A stretch of 16,617 nucleotides of DNA. Source: CALFMR01 sp035550595 (GTDB lineage Bacteria; Acidobacteriota; Vicinamibacteria; Vicinamibacterales; SCN-69-37). The notes beneath the pieces were generated by a model, which did no database searches, was not told where the DNA came from, and saw only the letters and a program-made list of their open reading frames with translations. Below are positions 7,307 to 14,870 of the stretch, piece after piece; position 1 is the stretch's first letter, and the number at the start of each line of letters is the position of its first letter. The position numbers and the translations under genes are program-made. The stretch lies in NCBI GenBank assembly GCA_035550595.1, contig DASZOV010000106.1, forward strand, positions 1-16,617. The letters run 5' to 3'.

Positions 7307-9115
7307 ATGACACGACGCCGCGTCCTGGCGATCGTCGTCGCGGCCGCGGCCGGCGTCGCGGCCGTGCTGCTCCATCGGGAATCGCCGGCGCTTGTGGCCC
7401 CGCCGGTCTGCGCGGGCGCGGCCGAAGCGATGGGGGCGCTGGCGGCGCGCGTGTTTCGTGATGCGCCGGCCGGTCTGTGGTGGTTGCGCGCGAACGGCGT
7501 GCTGACCGCAGTTGCGGTCGCTGCACTCGCGCTCGCCGCGCGCGCCATGGCGGCGTCGTGGCCGGCGGCCATTGCCGCCGCGCTCGCCTTCGGCCTGCTG
7601 CCTCGCTTCTCGTCCATCGTTGCGCCAGCGGCACCCGCCACGTCCGCACTCGCGGCGTTGACGCTCTTCGCGCTCGTGCGCCTTGGCGACGCCACGCTCG
7701 GTGATTCGGTCCGCTGGCGATGGCGCGCGCTCGCATGGGGCGGCCTGGCGCTGACCGCTCTGTTCCTGCCGTCAGCGACCGTTCCTGTCGTCATTGCAAT
7801 CGTGGCTGTCGGCCTGTTCCTTCCGCAGCGGACGTCGTCGCAACGATCGAGGGGGCTCGGCGCGATCGTGGCCGTTGCCACGGTTGCGTTATTGCTCGCG
7901 ATGGGGGCGCTCGCGCCTCATCTGCCTCCGTCTCTCGACGCGTCACCGTCAGCGTGGTCGTGCATGCTGCCGATACCGGGAGCCGCGCTCTCTGCCGCAC
8001 ACGTCGTCAGCGCAGTGTCGACGCACCTCTTCGTGCCGGCGGGCATCTACGCGCTAGCCCTCGCCGCGCTTGGTGCGTTCGTGCTCTGGCTGCGACGCGA
8101 TGTCCGGCTGGCTGTCGCGATGACATACGCGGTCGTCGTGGGTGCAGCCGTACTGTGGAGCGGTCAGACGGCCGACGCACTCGCCCCGGCCGTCGTGTCG
8201 CTCTGGCTGCTGACGGCGGTCGGTCTCGAAGAGACGCTGCGCCAATGCCGGCGTGGGCCCGGCGGCCGACTCGCCGCGGCCCTGCTGGTTGCTCTGCTGC
8301 CCGGCCTGCCGTTCGCCCGACCGGCACCGCGTCTGCCCGCTGAGTGGACGCCGTTCGGGCAGGAGTCGCTGTCGCGTCAGTCTATGCAGCGCGTCCTCGG
8401 CGCGATGCCGGACGGAGCCGTTCTCGTCCGAGACGACGCGATGACGGACGTCCTCTTGCGATCGCTCGACGACGTCGAGCGGCGCACTGGCAAGTCTCTT
8501 CGCGTCGTGGATCGCGATTCCGCGGTTCTCGCCGCCGAAGCCGCGCGCGTGGACAGCGTTGTCTACGCTCTGCCCTCTGCCTCGAGTGTGCTTCCGCTTC
8601 GCGCGTTCGCGCTGTCAGACGGGCTGCTGCCCGGACTCGCGCGCGTCCGCCGCGCAGGCTCTTGTGACACGGTCACGGCCGGCTGGCGCGCGCTGTCTTC
8701 GCTCGCGTCGTCCCGCACGTTCGCGTTCGTTGCCGCGGACGACGCGTCGCATGGGCCGATCGTGTTGTACGTCGCGAGTGACACGCCCTTTGCGGCACAG
8801 CCGATCGATTGGCCGGGCGCGACGACGCGTGGGTTCTCGTGGGACGTCTTCGACCGCGCGCCGGACGGCAGCGAGTCCGCACGTGAAGGCAGCTTCGCCG
8901 AGGACGCCGCGCTGCTTCAAGGTGTGTGGCTCGACGCTCCGCACGTCGCGCGCTTGGAACTGTGGCGCACGCCCGACGCGCCGCTGGGGCTGGGCGTCGA
9001 TCTCGGCACAACGCCCGCCGCGGCGATGGCGCGCGTCAGACCGGACGCGGGCGCCGATCAGCACGTCTCGGTCTGCACGATGACACGGTACACGCGCGTA
9101 AGAATCGACCGCTAG
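7307..9115 (+). CDS. Multi-spanning membrane protein of unknown family
   Basis: From ATG 7307 the product has 602 residues. Residues 1 to about 340 are a series of very Ala/Val/Leu-rich hydrophobic helices; residues about 345-602 form a soluble C-terminal domain beginning near PAEWTPFGQESL. This architecture resembles GT-C glycosyltransferases or DUF2723-type proteins, but I find no clear acidic first-loop motif, so the assignment is only by shape. The frame is open upstream to GTG 7232, but that would overlap the divergent gene; MTRRR followed at once by a hydrophobic helix makes ATG 7307 more credible. No clear ribosome binding site is seen. The next gene on the strand starts 126 bases after the stop. 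Confidence 0.6.
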   Translation: MTRRRVLAIVVAAAAGVAAVLLHRESPALVAPPVCAGAAEAMGALAARVFRDAPAGLWWLRANGVLTAVAVAALALAARAMAASWPAAIAAALAFGLLPRFSSIVAPAAPATSALAALTLFALVRLGDATLGDSVRWRWRALAWGGLALTALFLPSATVPVVIAIVAVGLFLPQRTSSQRSRGLGAIVAVATVALLLAMGALAPHLPPSLDASPSAWSCMLPIPGAALSAAHVVSAVSTHLFVPAGIYALALAALGAFVLWLRRDVRLAVAMTYAVVVGAAVLWSGQTADALAPAVVSLWLLTAVGLEETLRQCRRGPGGRLAAALLVALLPGLPFARPAPRLPAEWTPFGQESLSRQSMQRVLGAMPDGAVLVRDDAMTDVLLRSLDDVERRTGKSLRVVDRDSAVLAAEAARVDSVVYALPSASSVLPLRAFALSDGLLPGLARVRRAGSCDTVTAGWRALSSLASSRTFAFVAADDASHGPIVLYVASDTPFAAQPIDWPGATTRGFSWDVFDRAPDGSESAREGSFAEDAALLQGVWLDAPHVARLELWRTPDAPLGLGVDLGTTPAAAMARVRPDAGADQHVSVCTMTRYTRVRIDR

Positions 9116-9125
9116 CCCATTTGCC

Positions 9126-9150
9126 GTAGGGGCGGCCCCCGTGGCCGCCC
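9126..9150. repeat. REP-like palindrome (GTAGGGGC family)
   Basis: The segment begins GTAGGGGCGG and contains the perfect 8-bp inverted repeat GGGCGGCC (9130-9137) / GGCCGCCC (9143-9150) around a 5-base loop CCCGT. It lies 10 bases past a stop codon in the gap between two genes. Short GTAGGGGC-headed palindromes of this layout are, from my memory, widespread intergenic repeats in several bacterial phyla. It could also act as a terminator-like structure for the gene ending at 9115, although no T run follows. Confidence 0.55.
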
Positions 9151-9241
9151 GCTCGCGACCTTGCGAGCCCCAGGAACCTTTGCTTGTCGCCGGTGTCCAA
9201 GCGCAACGTCATCCCTCGATCGCTCATCCGACGGAGGCGCC

Positions 9242-11668
9242 GTGCAGCGGACGACTCTCGTGACGTGGATCCTTGGCGGCTGGCGTCGTGCCCGGGTAGA
9301 CGTTCGCGACGCGTGGCGAGGGCTGCGGCATGGCCGGTCGGCTACGCTCGTCGCTCTCGGCGTCCTGACGCTCACGATGACCGTCGCGACGATCACGTTC
9401 GCCGTTGTCGACGCCACCGTGCTGCGTCCGCTTCCGTACGGTGATTCTGAGAGGCTCGTCAATCTCGCATTCTCGAGCCCGACCGCCGGAGTCTTTGCGC
9501 CGCCGTCGCCTGGTGACTATCTCGACTGGCGAGACGGTGCGCAGACACTCACGGACATCGCCGCCGAGCGGACCAACGGGCCGCTGTGGCTCGAAGTCGA
9601 CAGGACATCCGAAAACGTGATGATTCGGCGGGTGACGCCGAACCTGTTCGATGTTCTACAGGTTCACGCGGCAATGGGGCGACTCTTCGGTGACGGCGAT
9701 GCCACCGCGCCGGTCGCGGTCGTCGGACATGACTTCTGGGTGAATCATCTTGGTGCCGACCCGTCGGTCGTCGGCCGCCACGTGACGCTCGATCACCAGC
9801 CGGTCACCATCATCGGCGTCCTGCCGGAGGGGATCGCGTATCCGATCGCGAGGAATGCCGACGAGTTGTACGTGCCTTACGTGCCGCCGGCGCGTGACAC
9901 GCGCGCGAGCACGCTGTGTTGTCTCAGTGTCGTGGCGCGACTACGCCCCGGCGTCACGGTGGATCAGGCGCAAGCGGACATGGAGCGCATCTCCTCGTCG
10001 ACGGTCGTCCGTAGCCTGCGAGATTCAGCGATTGGCGCATCGAAGGTCTGGCTGTTATTTCTGCTCGCAGCCGTTGCGGTCGTCGTGGTCGTCGCGAGCG
10101 TCAACGTGTCGGGATTGATGTTCGCACGGTCCGTGACGCGACTGCCGGAGTTGGCGATCAGGGAAGCGCTCGGCGCGTCGCGACGCCGGCTGGCGTACAT
10201 GCTGCTACTCGAGGGTGTGATCGTGGCAGTGGCGGCTGCGCTGCTGGCGCTCGTCCCCTCGCTGTGGGGCGTCGCCATTGCCAAGATCAATTTGCCGCCC
10301 GACGTCCGCCGCGCTGCCGATGTCGTCATCAGCGGCAGGGTCTTCGTGGCGACACTGTGCACTGGCGCGATCTGCGGTCTCTTCGCGGCGGGCGCGCCGG
10401 CGTGGCTCGCGGTCCGACACGGCGCGGCCTGGCTGACGCGGCCGGCGACGGTCGCCGGTCACGAACGCGGTCGTCGTCGCGTGCTGTCGGGCCTGCTGAC
10501 CATCGACGTCGCCTTCGTCTCTACCCTGCTCGTCGCCGCGAGTCTCATCGTCACGAGCTTCGTCATCATCACGACGATGGATCTGGGGTTCGATCGGCAG
10601 CACGTGATGGTGGCGGAGGCTCTGAAATGGTTGACCGATGTGCCGCCTGAGGCGCGGTCGAGTACGGCCGCTACCATTCGGCAGGAAATGATGGCTCGCG
10701 CGAAAGCGACGCCGGGAGTCGTGGATGCGGCGATGCTGTTCGGTGTCGGTCCGCTGTCACGATCGCAGATGGGGCGCCTCGTGTCGATTCCCGGCGTCCA
10801 TGAAGATCAGGCGGCTCTCGTGAAGTCCATCACGCCGAACTACTTCTCCGTCATGGGCATGCGAGCGATCAGGGGCCGGCTGTTTCGGCCGTCGGACGAA
10901 AGCGGCCCGCCGGTGTCGATCATCAGTGACGCGGCTGCGCATGAGTTCTTTCCCGGACGTGATCCTCTCGGGAAGACGATCGTCGTCGACCCCGACGGGC
11001 AGTCACTGCTGACGGTCGTCATCGGGATCGTGCGTGGGCTGCCGATATCCAGTCCAGAGGAGGTGCCGTCGCCCGAACTGTACATGCTCATCGAGCAGGA
11101 TCCGTCACGTCATGACACCAGAATGACGGTCCTTGGAGAAACGCTGGTCGTCCGCACCGCTGGAGATCCGCACATCGTCGAGCGGCAAGTCGTCAGTGCG
11201 ATCCAACCCATTCTGGGCGACACCACTATTCACGCGCATGTCTTCGAAGATTTCTTTCGTGATACGACTGTCGATCGCCGCTTCGCCGCCAGCATCCTCG
11301 GCGCGTTCGGCGTCCTGGCGCTCGCGATCGGCGCGATTGGCATCTACGGCACCGTCGCATTCCTGGTCGCCCGCCAGGCGCGGTCGATCGGTGTCCGCCT
11401 CGCACTTGGTGCTTCGCGCGGCCGGATTCTGTGTTGGACCTTGGCGTGGGCCCTCCGGCCCGTCGGCCTCGGCGTCGTCCTTGGCCTCGTCGGCGCGTGG
11501 GCGATGTCGAGTACATTCACCGCACTGCTCTTCCGCGTACAGCCGGCCGATCCGCGTGTTTACAGTGCGGTCGCCGTGTTCTTGATGCTGGTCGGTGTGA
11601 CCGCCGGTCTCGTCCCGGCGGTGCGGGCGGCGCGGATCGATCCGATCGCGGTGCTACGGCAGGAATAG
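9242..11668 (+). CDS. ADOP-family ABC transporter permease (double MacB/FtsX module)
   Basis: From GTG 9242 the product has 808 residues, the usual size of ADOP permeases. It contains two MacB/FtsX modules in tandem. TM1 is at about 33-58, a periplasmic MacB-like core at about 60-260, TM2-4 at about 267-295, 316-346 and 367-391. TM5 is at about 413-443, a second periplasmic core at about 450-675, and TM6-8 at about 680-709, 731-756 and 773-794. Typical phrases are AIREALGASRRRL, GVRLALGASRGRI and the end PAVRAARIDPIAVLR. GGAGG at 9233-9237 supports this GTG; the frame is also open to a TTG at 9161. MacB-type permeases work with an ATPase to move peptides, lipids or lipoproteins, or to transmit force across the periplasm. 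No ATPase is in the window, so this is an orphan copy. Confidence 0.92.
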   Translation: MQRTTLVTWILGGWRRARVDVRDAWRGLRHGRSATLVALGVLTLTMTVATITFAVVDATVLRPLPYGDSERLVNLAFSSPTAGVFAPPSPGDYLDWRDGAQTLTDIAAERTNGPLWLEVDRTSENVMIRRVTPNLFDVLQVHAAMGRLFGDGDATAPVAVVGHDFWVNHLGADPSVVGRHVTLDHQPVTIIGVLPEGIAYPIARNADELYVPYVPPARDTRASTLCCLSVVARLRPGVTVDQAQADMERISSSTVVRSLRDSAIGASKVWLLFLLAAVAVVVVVASVNVSGLMFARSVTRLPELAIREALGASRRRLAYMLLLEGVIVAVAAALLALVPSLWGVAIAKINLPPDVRRAADVVISGRVFVATLCTGAICGLFAAGAPAWLAVRHGAAWLTRPATVAGHERGRRRVLSGLLTIDVAFVSTLLVAASLIVTSFVIITTMDLGFDRQHVMVAEALKWLTDVPPEARSSTAATIRQEMMARAKATPGVVDAAMLFGVGPLSRSQMGRLVSIPGVHEDQAALVKSITPNYFSVMGMRAIRGRLFRPSDESGPPVSIISDAAAHEFFPGRDPLGKTIVVDPDGQSLLTVVIGIVRGLPISSPEEVPSPELYMLIEQDPSRHDTRMTVLGETLVVRTAGDPHIVERQVVSAIQPILGDTTIHAHVFEDFFRDTTVDRRFAASILGAFGVLALAIGAIGIYGTVAFLVARQARSIGVRLALGASRGRILCWTLAWALRPVGLGVVLGLVGAWAMSSTFTALLFRVQPADPRVYSAVAVFLMLVGVTAGLVPAVRAARIDPIAVLRQE

Positions 11669-11679
11669 AGAGGGCGGCG

Positions 11680-12696
11680 CTACGTTCGAAGTTCGACGTT
11701 CAGAGTTGACGGCGCAGCGTTGTTCTTCTCGTCCGCCGTCTCCGTCTCCAGAATCTGCCGGATGACGTACACCGGCTTGCCCTGTGATTCGTGGTAGGTC
11801 CGCGCCTGGATCTCGGCGAGCAGGCCAATCGTCACGAGCTGCACGCCGGTGAAGATGAACAACACGCCGATGAAGATCGCGAGCGCCTGTCGCTGCGTGA
11901 GCGCCTGGTGCGCGAGCAGGTTCGAGAATGCCATGAACGCGAGCAGGACGATGCCGAGCGCGCTCATGATGCCGCCGACCAGGCCGAACATCTGGAGCGG
12001 GCGCGTCGAATAGCTGAGCAGGAACTTGACCGTGACGAGATCGAGCACCACGCGGATCGTCCGCGAGATGCCGTACTTCGATCGCCCGTGGACGCGCGCG
12101 CGATGGTTGACGGGCCGTTCCGCGATGCGCACGCCCATCTCGCTCGCGAGCGCCGGTAGGAACCGGTGCAGCTCGCCGTACAGCCGCAGCGGCTTGACGA
12201 CCTCCGCGCGGAACGCCTTGAGCGAACAGCCGTAGTCGTTCAGCCGTACGCCCGTCGCCCACGAAATGAGCCGGTTGGCCAGGATCGACGGCAGGCGCCG
12301 GTTGAGGAACGCGTCCTTCCGATCCTTCCGCCAACCGCAGACGATGTCGAAGCCGCCCTCGTCGAGCTCGCCGACGAGCGCCGGGATGTCGCGCGGGTCG
12401 TTCTGCAGGTCCCCATCCGACGTCACGATCACGCGCCCTCGCGCCTCGGCGAAGCCGGCCGCGAACGCCGCCGTCTGGCCGAAGTTGCGGCGGAACTGGA
12501 TGACGCGTACGTGCGGGTCGGCCGCCTGGATGGTCTTCAGCTTCTCGAACGATCCATCCGTGCTCCCGTCGTCGACGAGCAGGATCTCGTACGGCCGTCC
12601 CCAGGCGCCGAGCGTCTCGGCCAGCTCGCGGTGCAGCGGCTCGAGATTCGGCGCTTCGTTGTGAATCGGGATGACGACCGACAGATCGGGGCGCAC
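11680..12696 (-). CDS. GT2 family polyprenyl-phosphate glycosyltransferase with C-terminal membrane helices
   Basis: The 338-residue protein starts with LSVVIPIHNE (5-14). It has LLVDDGSTDGS (39-49), FRRNFGQTAA (68-77) and the metal-binding SDGDLQNDP (93-101), then RSKYGISR around 213-220. Two membrane helices follow at about 232-256 and 270-295. This is the layout of ArnC/GtrB-like enzymes that make undecaprenyl-phosphate-linked sugars on the cytoplasmic face. GTG 12696 has GAGG five bases upstream. It lies 12 bases after a VTT-family gene, probably one operon. The family normally ends near TYHESQGKPVYVIR; here about 20 further residues end in STLNVELRT, which is the translation of a seven-base-period repeat. 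The last residues are therefore probably not functional. Confidence 0.92.
   Translation of the reverse strand: MRPDLSVVIPIHNEAPNLEPLHRELAETLGAWGRPYEILLVDDGSTDGSFEKLKTIQAADPHVRVIQFRRNFGQTAAFAAGFAEARGRVIVTSDGDLQNDPRDIPALVGELDEGGFDIVCGWRKDRKDAFLNRRLPSILANRLISWATGVRLNDYGCSLKAFRAEVVKPLRLYGELHRFLPALASEMGVRIAERPVNHRARVHGRSKYGISRTIRVVLDLVTVKFLLSYSTRPLQMFGLVGGIMSALGIVLLAFMAFSNLLAHQALTQRQALAIFIGVLFIFTGVQLVTIGLLAEIQARTYHESQGKPVYVIRQILETETADEKNNAAPSTLNVELRT
11684..11711. repeat. Seven-base-period tract inside the GT2 stop region
   Basis: Four successive units GTTCGAA, GTTCGAC, GTTCAGA and GTTGACG all begin GTT and repeat every seven bases. The tract covers the last codons of the minus-strand GT2 gene (stop at 11680-11682) and lies at the convergent junction with the ADOP gene, which ends at 11668. 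It is similar in period and in its TTCGAA core to the tract at 4657-4691. Degenerate heptamer tracts of this look are, from memory, frequent in acidobacterial intergenic DNA. Confidence 0.65.
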
Positions 12697-12708
12697 GGGT
12701 GCCTCATT

Positions 12709-13320
12709 CTAAGCCGTGCGGCGCCGCTGCCAAAGGATCATGGCCGTTCCCATCCCCGCCACGACGAGCGCGGCGACGAGCGAGACGACCGGCAGGTTGT
12801 CGTGGATGAACGCGGTCGCCTGGTCGCCGTATTCATAGGCCAGCCAGGCCTCGCCGAGATAGCGGAATCCGCGCCCGATGGCCGCGGCCGTGAAGAACGT
12901 CCGCCGCCGCACCCGCGCCACGCCGGCGAGCAGCACGAAGATCTTGAACGGCATGGGCGGCGGCATGATCGCCGGGACGACGATCGCGAGCAGGCCGTGC
13001 CGCTCGAACAACGCAAGGGCCCGCGTGACGCGCCGTTCACTGAAACGCTTTCGGACGATCGCTTCCCCACCCGCCCGGCCGACGAGATAGAGCGCATAGC
13101 AACCGGCCACCGATCCCACGGTCGCCATCGCCGCGATGTACAGCCACTCGGCCGGACGCTGAATCACCATGATGACGATGAGCGCGTCGGCGACTTCGGG
13201 CAGCGAGAGGAACGACGAGTCGAAAAAGGCGACGAGCGCCAGGCCGGGCGCGCCGAGCCGTTCGGCGAGAGGCTGGACGATTTGGACGAGACGGTGCAGC
13301 AGCGCGGCGAGGTGGTGCAT
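12709..13320 (-). CDS. VTT-domain membrane protein, YqaA-like (DedA superfamily)
   Basis: The 203-residue protein is an integral membrane protein with the VTT (SNARE-associated/DedA) domain. FDSSFLSLPE (33-42), GSVAGCYALYLVGRAGGE and PAIMPPPMPFKIFVLLAG followed by GRGFRYLGE are typical of the YqaA-like branch, including the proline-rich re-entrant segment and the arginines after it. A C-terminal helix ends before WQRRRTA. DedA-superfamily members act in membrane homeostasis, and some were shown to return undecaprenyl phosphate across the membrane. Its position 12 bases upstream of a polyprenyl-phosphate GT2 gene fits carrier recycling, which is inference. No ribosome binding site precedes ATG 13320. 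The divergent GT-C-like gene starts only 33 bases away. Confidence 0.88.
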   Translation of the reverse strand: MHHLAALLHRLVQIVQPLAERLGAPGLALVAFFDSSFLSLPEVADALIVIMVIQRPAEWLYIAAMATVGSVAGCYALYLVGRAGGEAIVRKRFSERRVTRALALFERHGLLAIVVPAIMPPPMPFKIFVLLAGVARVRRRTFFTAAAIGRGFRYLGEAWLAYEYGDQATAFIHDNLPVVSLVAALVVAGMGTAMILWQRRRTA

Positions 13321-13321
13321 C

Positions 13322-13327
13322 TACAAT
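13322..13327 (+). promoter_or_regulatory. Candidate -10 element for the GT-C-like gene at 13354
   Basis: TACAAT matches TATAAT at five of six positions and lies 26 bases before the ATG at 13354, which would leave a leader of about 20 bases. No suitable -35 hexamer is present, since the upstream bases are the start of the divergent VTT gene. The whole divergent control region is only 33 bases long. Confidence 0.25.
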
Positions 13328-13353
13328 GGTCGGCAGGCCGGAATCACGCACGC

Positions 13354-14853
13354 ATGCCGCACACAGGCCCCACGATTATATCGGACGCTCCGCCGCGTAC
13401 TCGCCAACTCGTCCTGCTCGTGTTCGCCGCCGCGCTCGTCGTCGGCGGGGCCGCGGCCGTCGACTACGCCTGGCGCGGGCTGACGCTCAGCCACTACGAT
13501 GCGCGCGCCCATCTCGTCGTCGCGCGGCGCATCATCGACAACCTCACGCCTGGATGGAAACAGATTGGCGCCGTGTGGCTGCCACTGCCCCATCTCATCC
13601 AGATCCTGCCGACCCAGTGGGATTGGAACTTCCGCACGGGCTATCTCTCGGCCGGGATGTCCGTCGTCGAACTGGCCGTGGGCCTCGCCGCGCTCGCGGC
13701 GTATCTCTTCCGCTACACGAAGTCCGCAGCCGCGGCCCTCGTCGCGCCCGCGATCGTGCTCGTCAATCCTGACGTGCTGTATCTGCAGAGCACGCCGATG
13801 ACCGAGCCGCTGCTTTTCGCGCTGTCCTTTTGCGCGCTCGCGGCTGTGGCCGCGTGGATCGAACATCCGGATCGACGGCATCAGCACTGGGCCGGCGGCG
13901 TGCTCGTCGCGCTCATGTGGACCCGGTACGAAGGCTGGTGCGTTGGCGTGGCGCTCGTCGTGCTCGCGACCCTCGAGAGCTGGCGGCGCGGGACGCGTCG
14001 GCCGTGGGCGCTCGCGCCGTACGCGGTCTTCGCGGTCGTGGCGTTTCTGTTCCTCGGCTGGGGCGCGACGGGCCACTGGTTCGTGACGTCCGGCTTCTTC
14101 GTGCCGGACAATCCCTCGTTCCATCGGCCATTCATCGCGCTCGCTGAAGTCGCGACGTCGACGATGGCCCTCGGCGGCGCGGCACTCGTTGTCGTGGGAC
14201 TCGCCGGCGCAGTTGTATGCCTGATCGCGGCACGGCGTTCGATTGCGGCGGCGTTGCCCGTGACACTTCTCGCGGCCGCTGCACTGCCGCTGGTGGCATT
14301 CTTCCAGGGCCATCCGCATCGCGTTCGCTACATGGTGCCGCTTGTCGTCGCGGCCGGCGCGCTCTCGGCCTACACGATCGCCGCGCTGCCGCGTCGCGTG
14401 CAAGGATGGGCCGCAGCGGCGCTCTGTGTGCTGGCGATCTATCAACGGCCACCACTCGACGCACACGCGCCGATGGTCATGGAGGCGCAGTGGGAGACGC
14501 CCTATCGCCTCGGTCGGCGTGCGGTCAGCGCGTACCTCGACGCGCATTACGACGGGACGCCGATTCTCGCGAGCATGGGATCACTCGCGCACTACATGCA
14601 GGAGACCGCCGCGCACGGACTGCGACTCTCGAACTACCTGCACGAAGGCAACGGCGACCTGTGGATCGCCGCGGTCGCGCGGCCACGCCTGCACGTGGAA
14701 TGGATTCTGATCGAAGAGCGAGCCGAAGGCGGCGACGTGCTGGCCGCGCGTGCGAGAGACGACGCGTCGTTCCTGGACGGATTCACGCGCGTCGCCGAAG
14801 GCGGCGGGCTGGCGTTGTATCGCCGGACCGCGCCTCCGGCGCCGATGCCGTGA
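13354..14853 (+). CDS. GT-C-like integral membrane glycosyltransferase
   Basis: From ATG 13354 the product has 499 residues. A first helix (about 18-36) is followed by LSHYDARAHLVVARRI, with D49 and H53 in the first periplasmic loop, and by TPGWKQIGAVWLPLPHL. Both are typical of acidic-loop GT-C/GT39-like proteins. STPMTEPLLF sits at the following loop, helices run to about residue 365, and a soluble tail (about 375-499) ends the protein. The role is presumably transfer of a lipid-linked sugar outside the cytoplasm; substrate unknown. The frame stays open far upstream to 12166, but that part is antisense to two solid genes, and MPHTG with the following signal-anchor-like helix gives the start. 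It is divergent from the VTT-GT2 operon, and its 3' end converges with the beta-barrel gene, 17 bases apart. Confidence 0.78.
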   Translation: MPHTGPTIISDAPPRTRQLVLLVFAAALVVGGAAAVDYAWRGLTLSHYDARAHLVVARRIIDNLTPGWKQIGAVWLPLPHLIQILPTQWDWNFRTGYLSAGMSVVELAVGLAALAAYLFRYTKSAAAALVAPAIVLVNPDVLYLQSTPMTEPLLFALSFCALAAVAAWIEHPDRRHQHWAGGVLVALMWTRYEGWCVGVALVVLATLESWRRGTRRPWALAPYAVFAVVAFLFLGWGATGHWFVTSGFFVPDNPSFHRPFIALAEVATSTMALGGAALVVVGLAGAVVCLIAARRSIAAALPVTLLAAAALPLVAFFQGHPHRVRYMVPLVVAAGALSAYTIAALPRRVQGWAAAALCVLAIYQRPPLDAHAPMVMEAQWETPYRLGRRAVSAYLDAHYDGTPILASMGSLAHYMQETAAHGLRLSNYLHEGNGDLWIAAVARPRLHVEWILIEERAEGGDVLAARARDDASFLDGFTRVAEGGGLALYRRTAPPAPMP

Positions 14854-14870
14854 CGCGCGCGAAGCTTCCC

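Noticed and set aside
9161..9241. A TTG start for the ADOP permease
   Set aside because: The extra 27 residues are Arg/Ser/Cys-rich and unlike the family, while GTG 9242 has GGAGG just upstream.
12166..13353. A continuous plus-strand open frame running upstream of the GT-C-like gene (895 codons in all)
   Set aside because: It is antisense to the well-supported GT2 and VTT genes, and its Arg/Asp/Glu-rich translation is typical of a GC-rich shadow frame. The real start is ATG 13354.
14854..14870. A terminator between the convergent genes ending at 14853 and 14871
   Set aside because: Only the short palindrome GAAGCTTC is seen, with no stable stem or T run.
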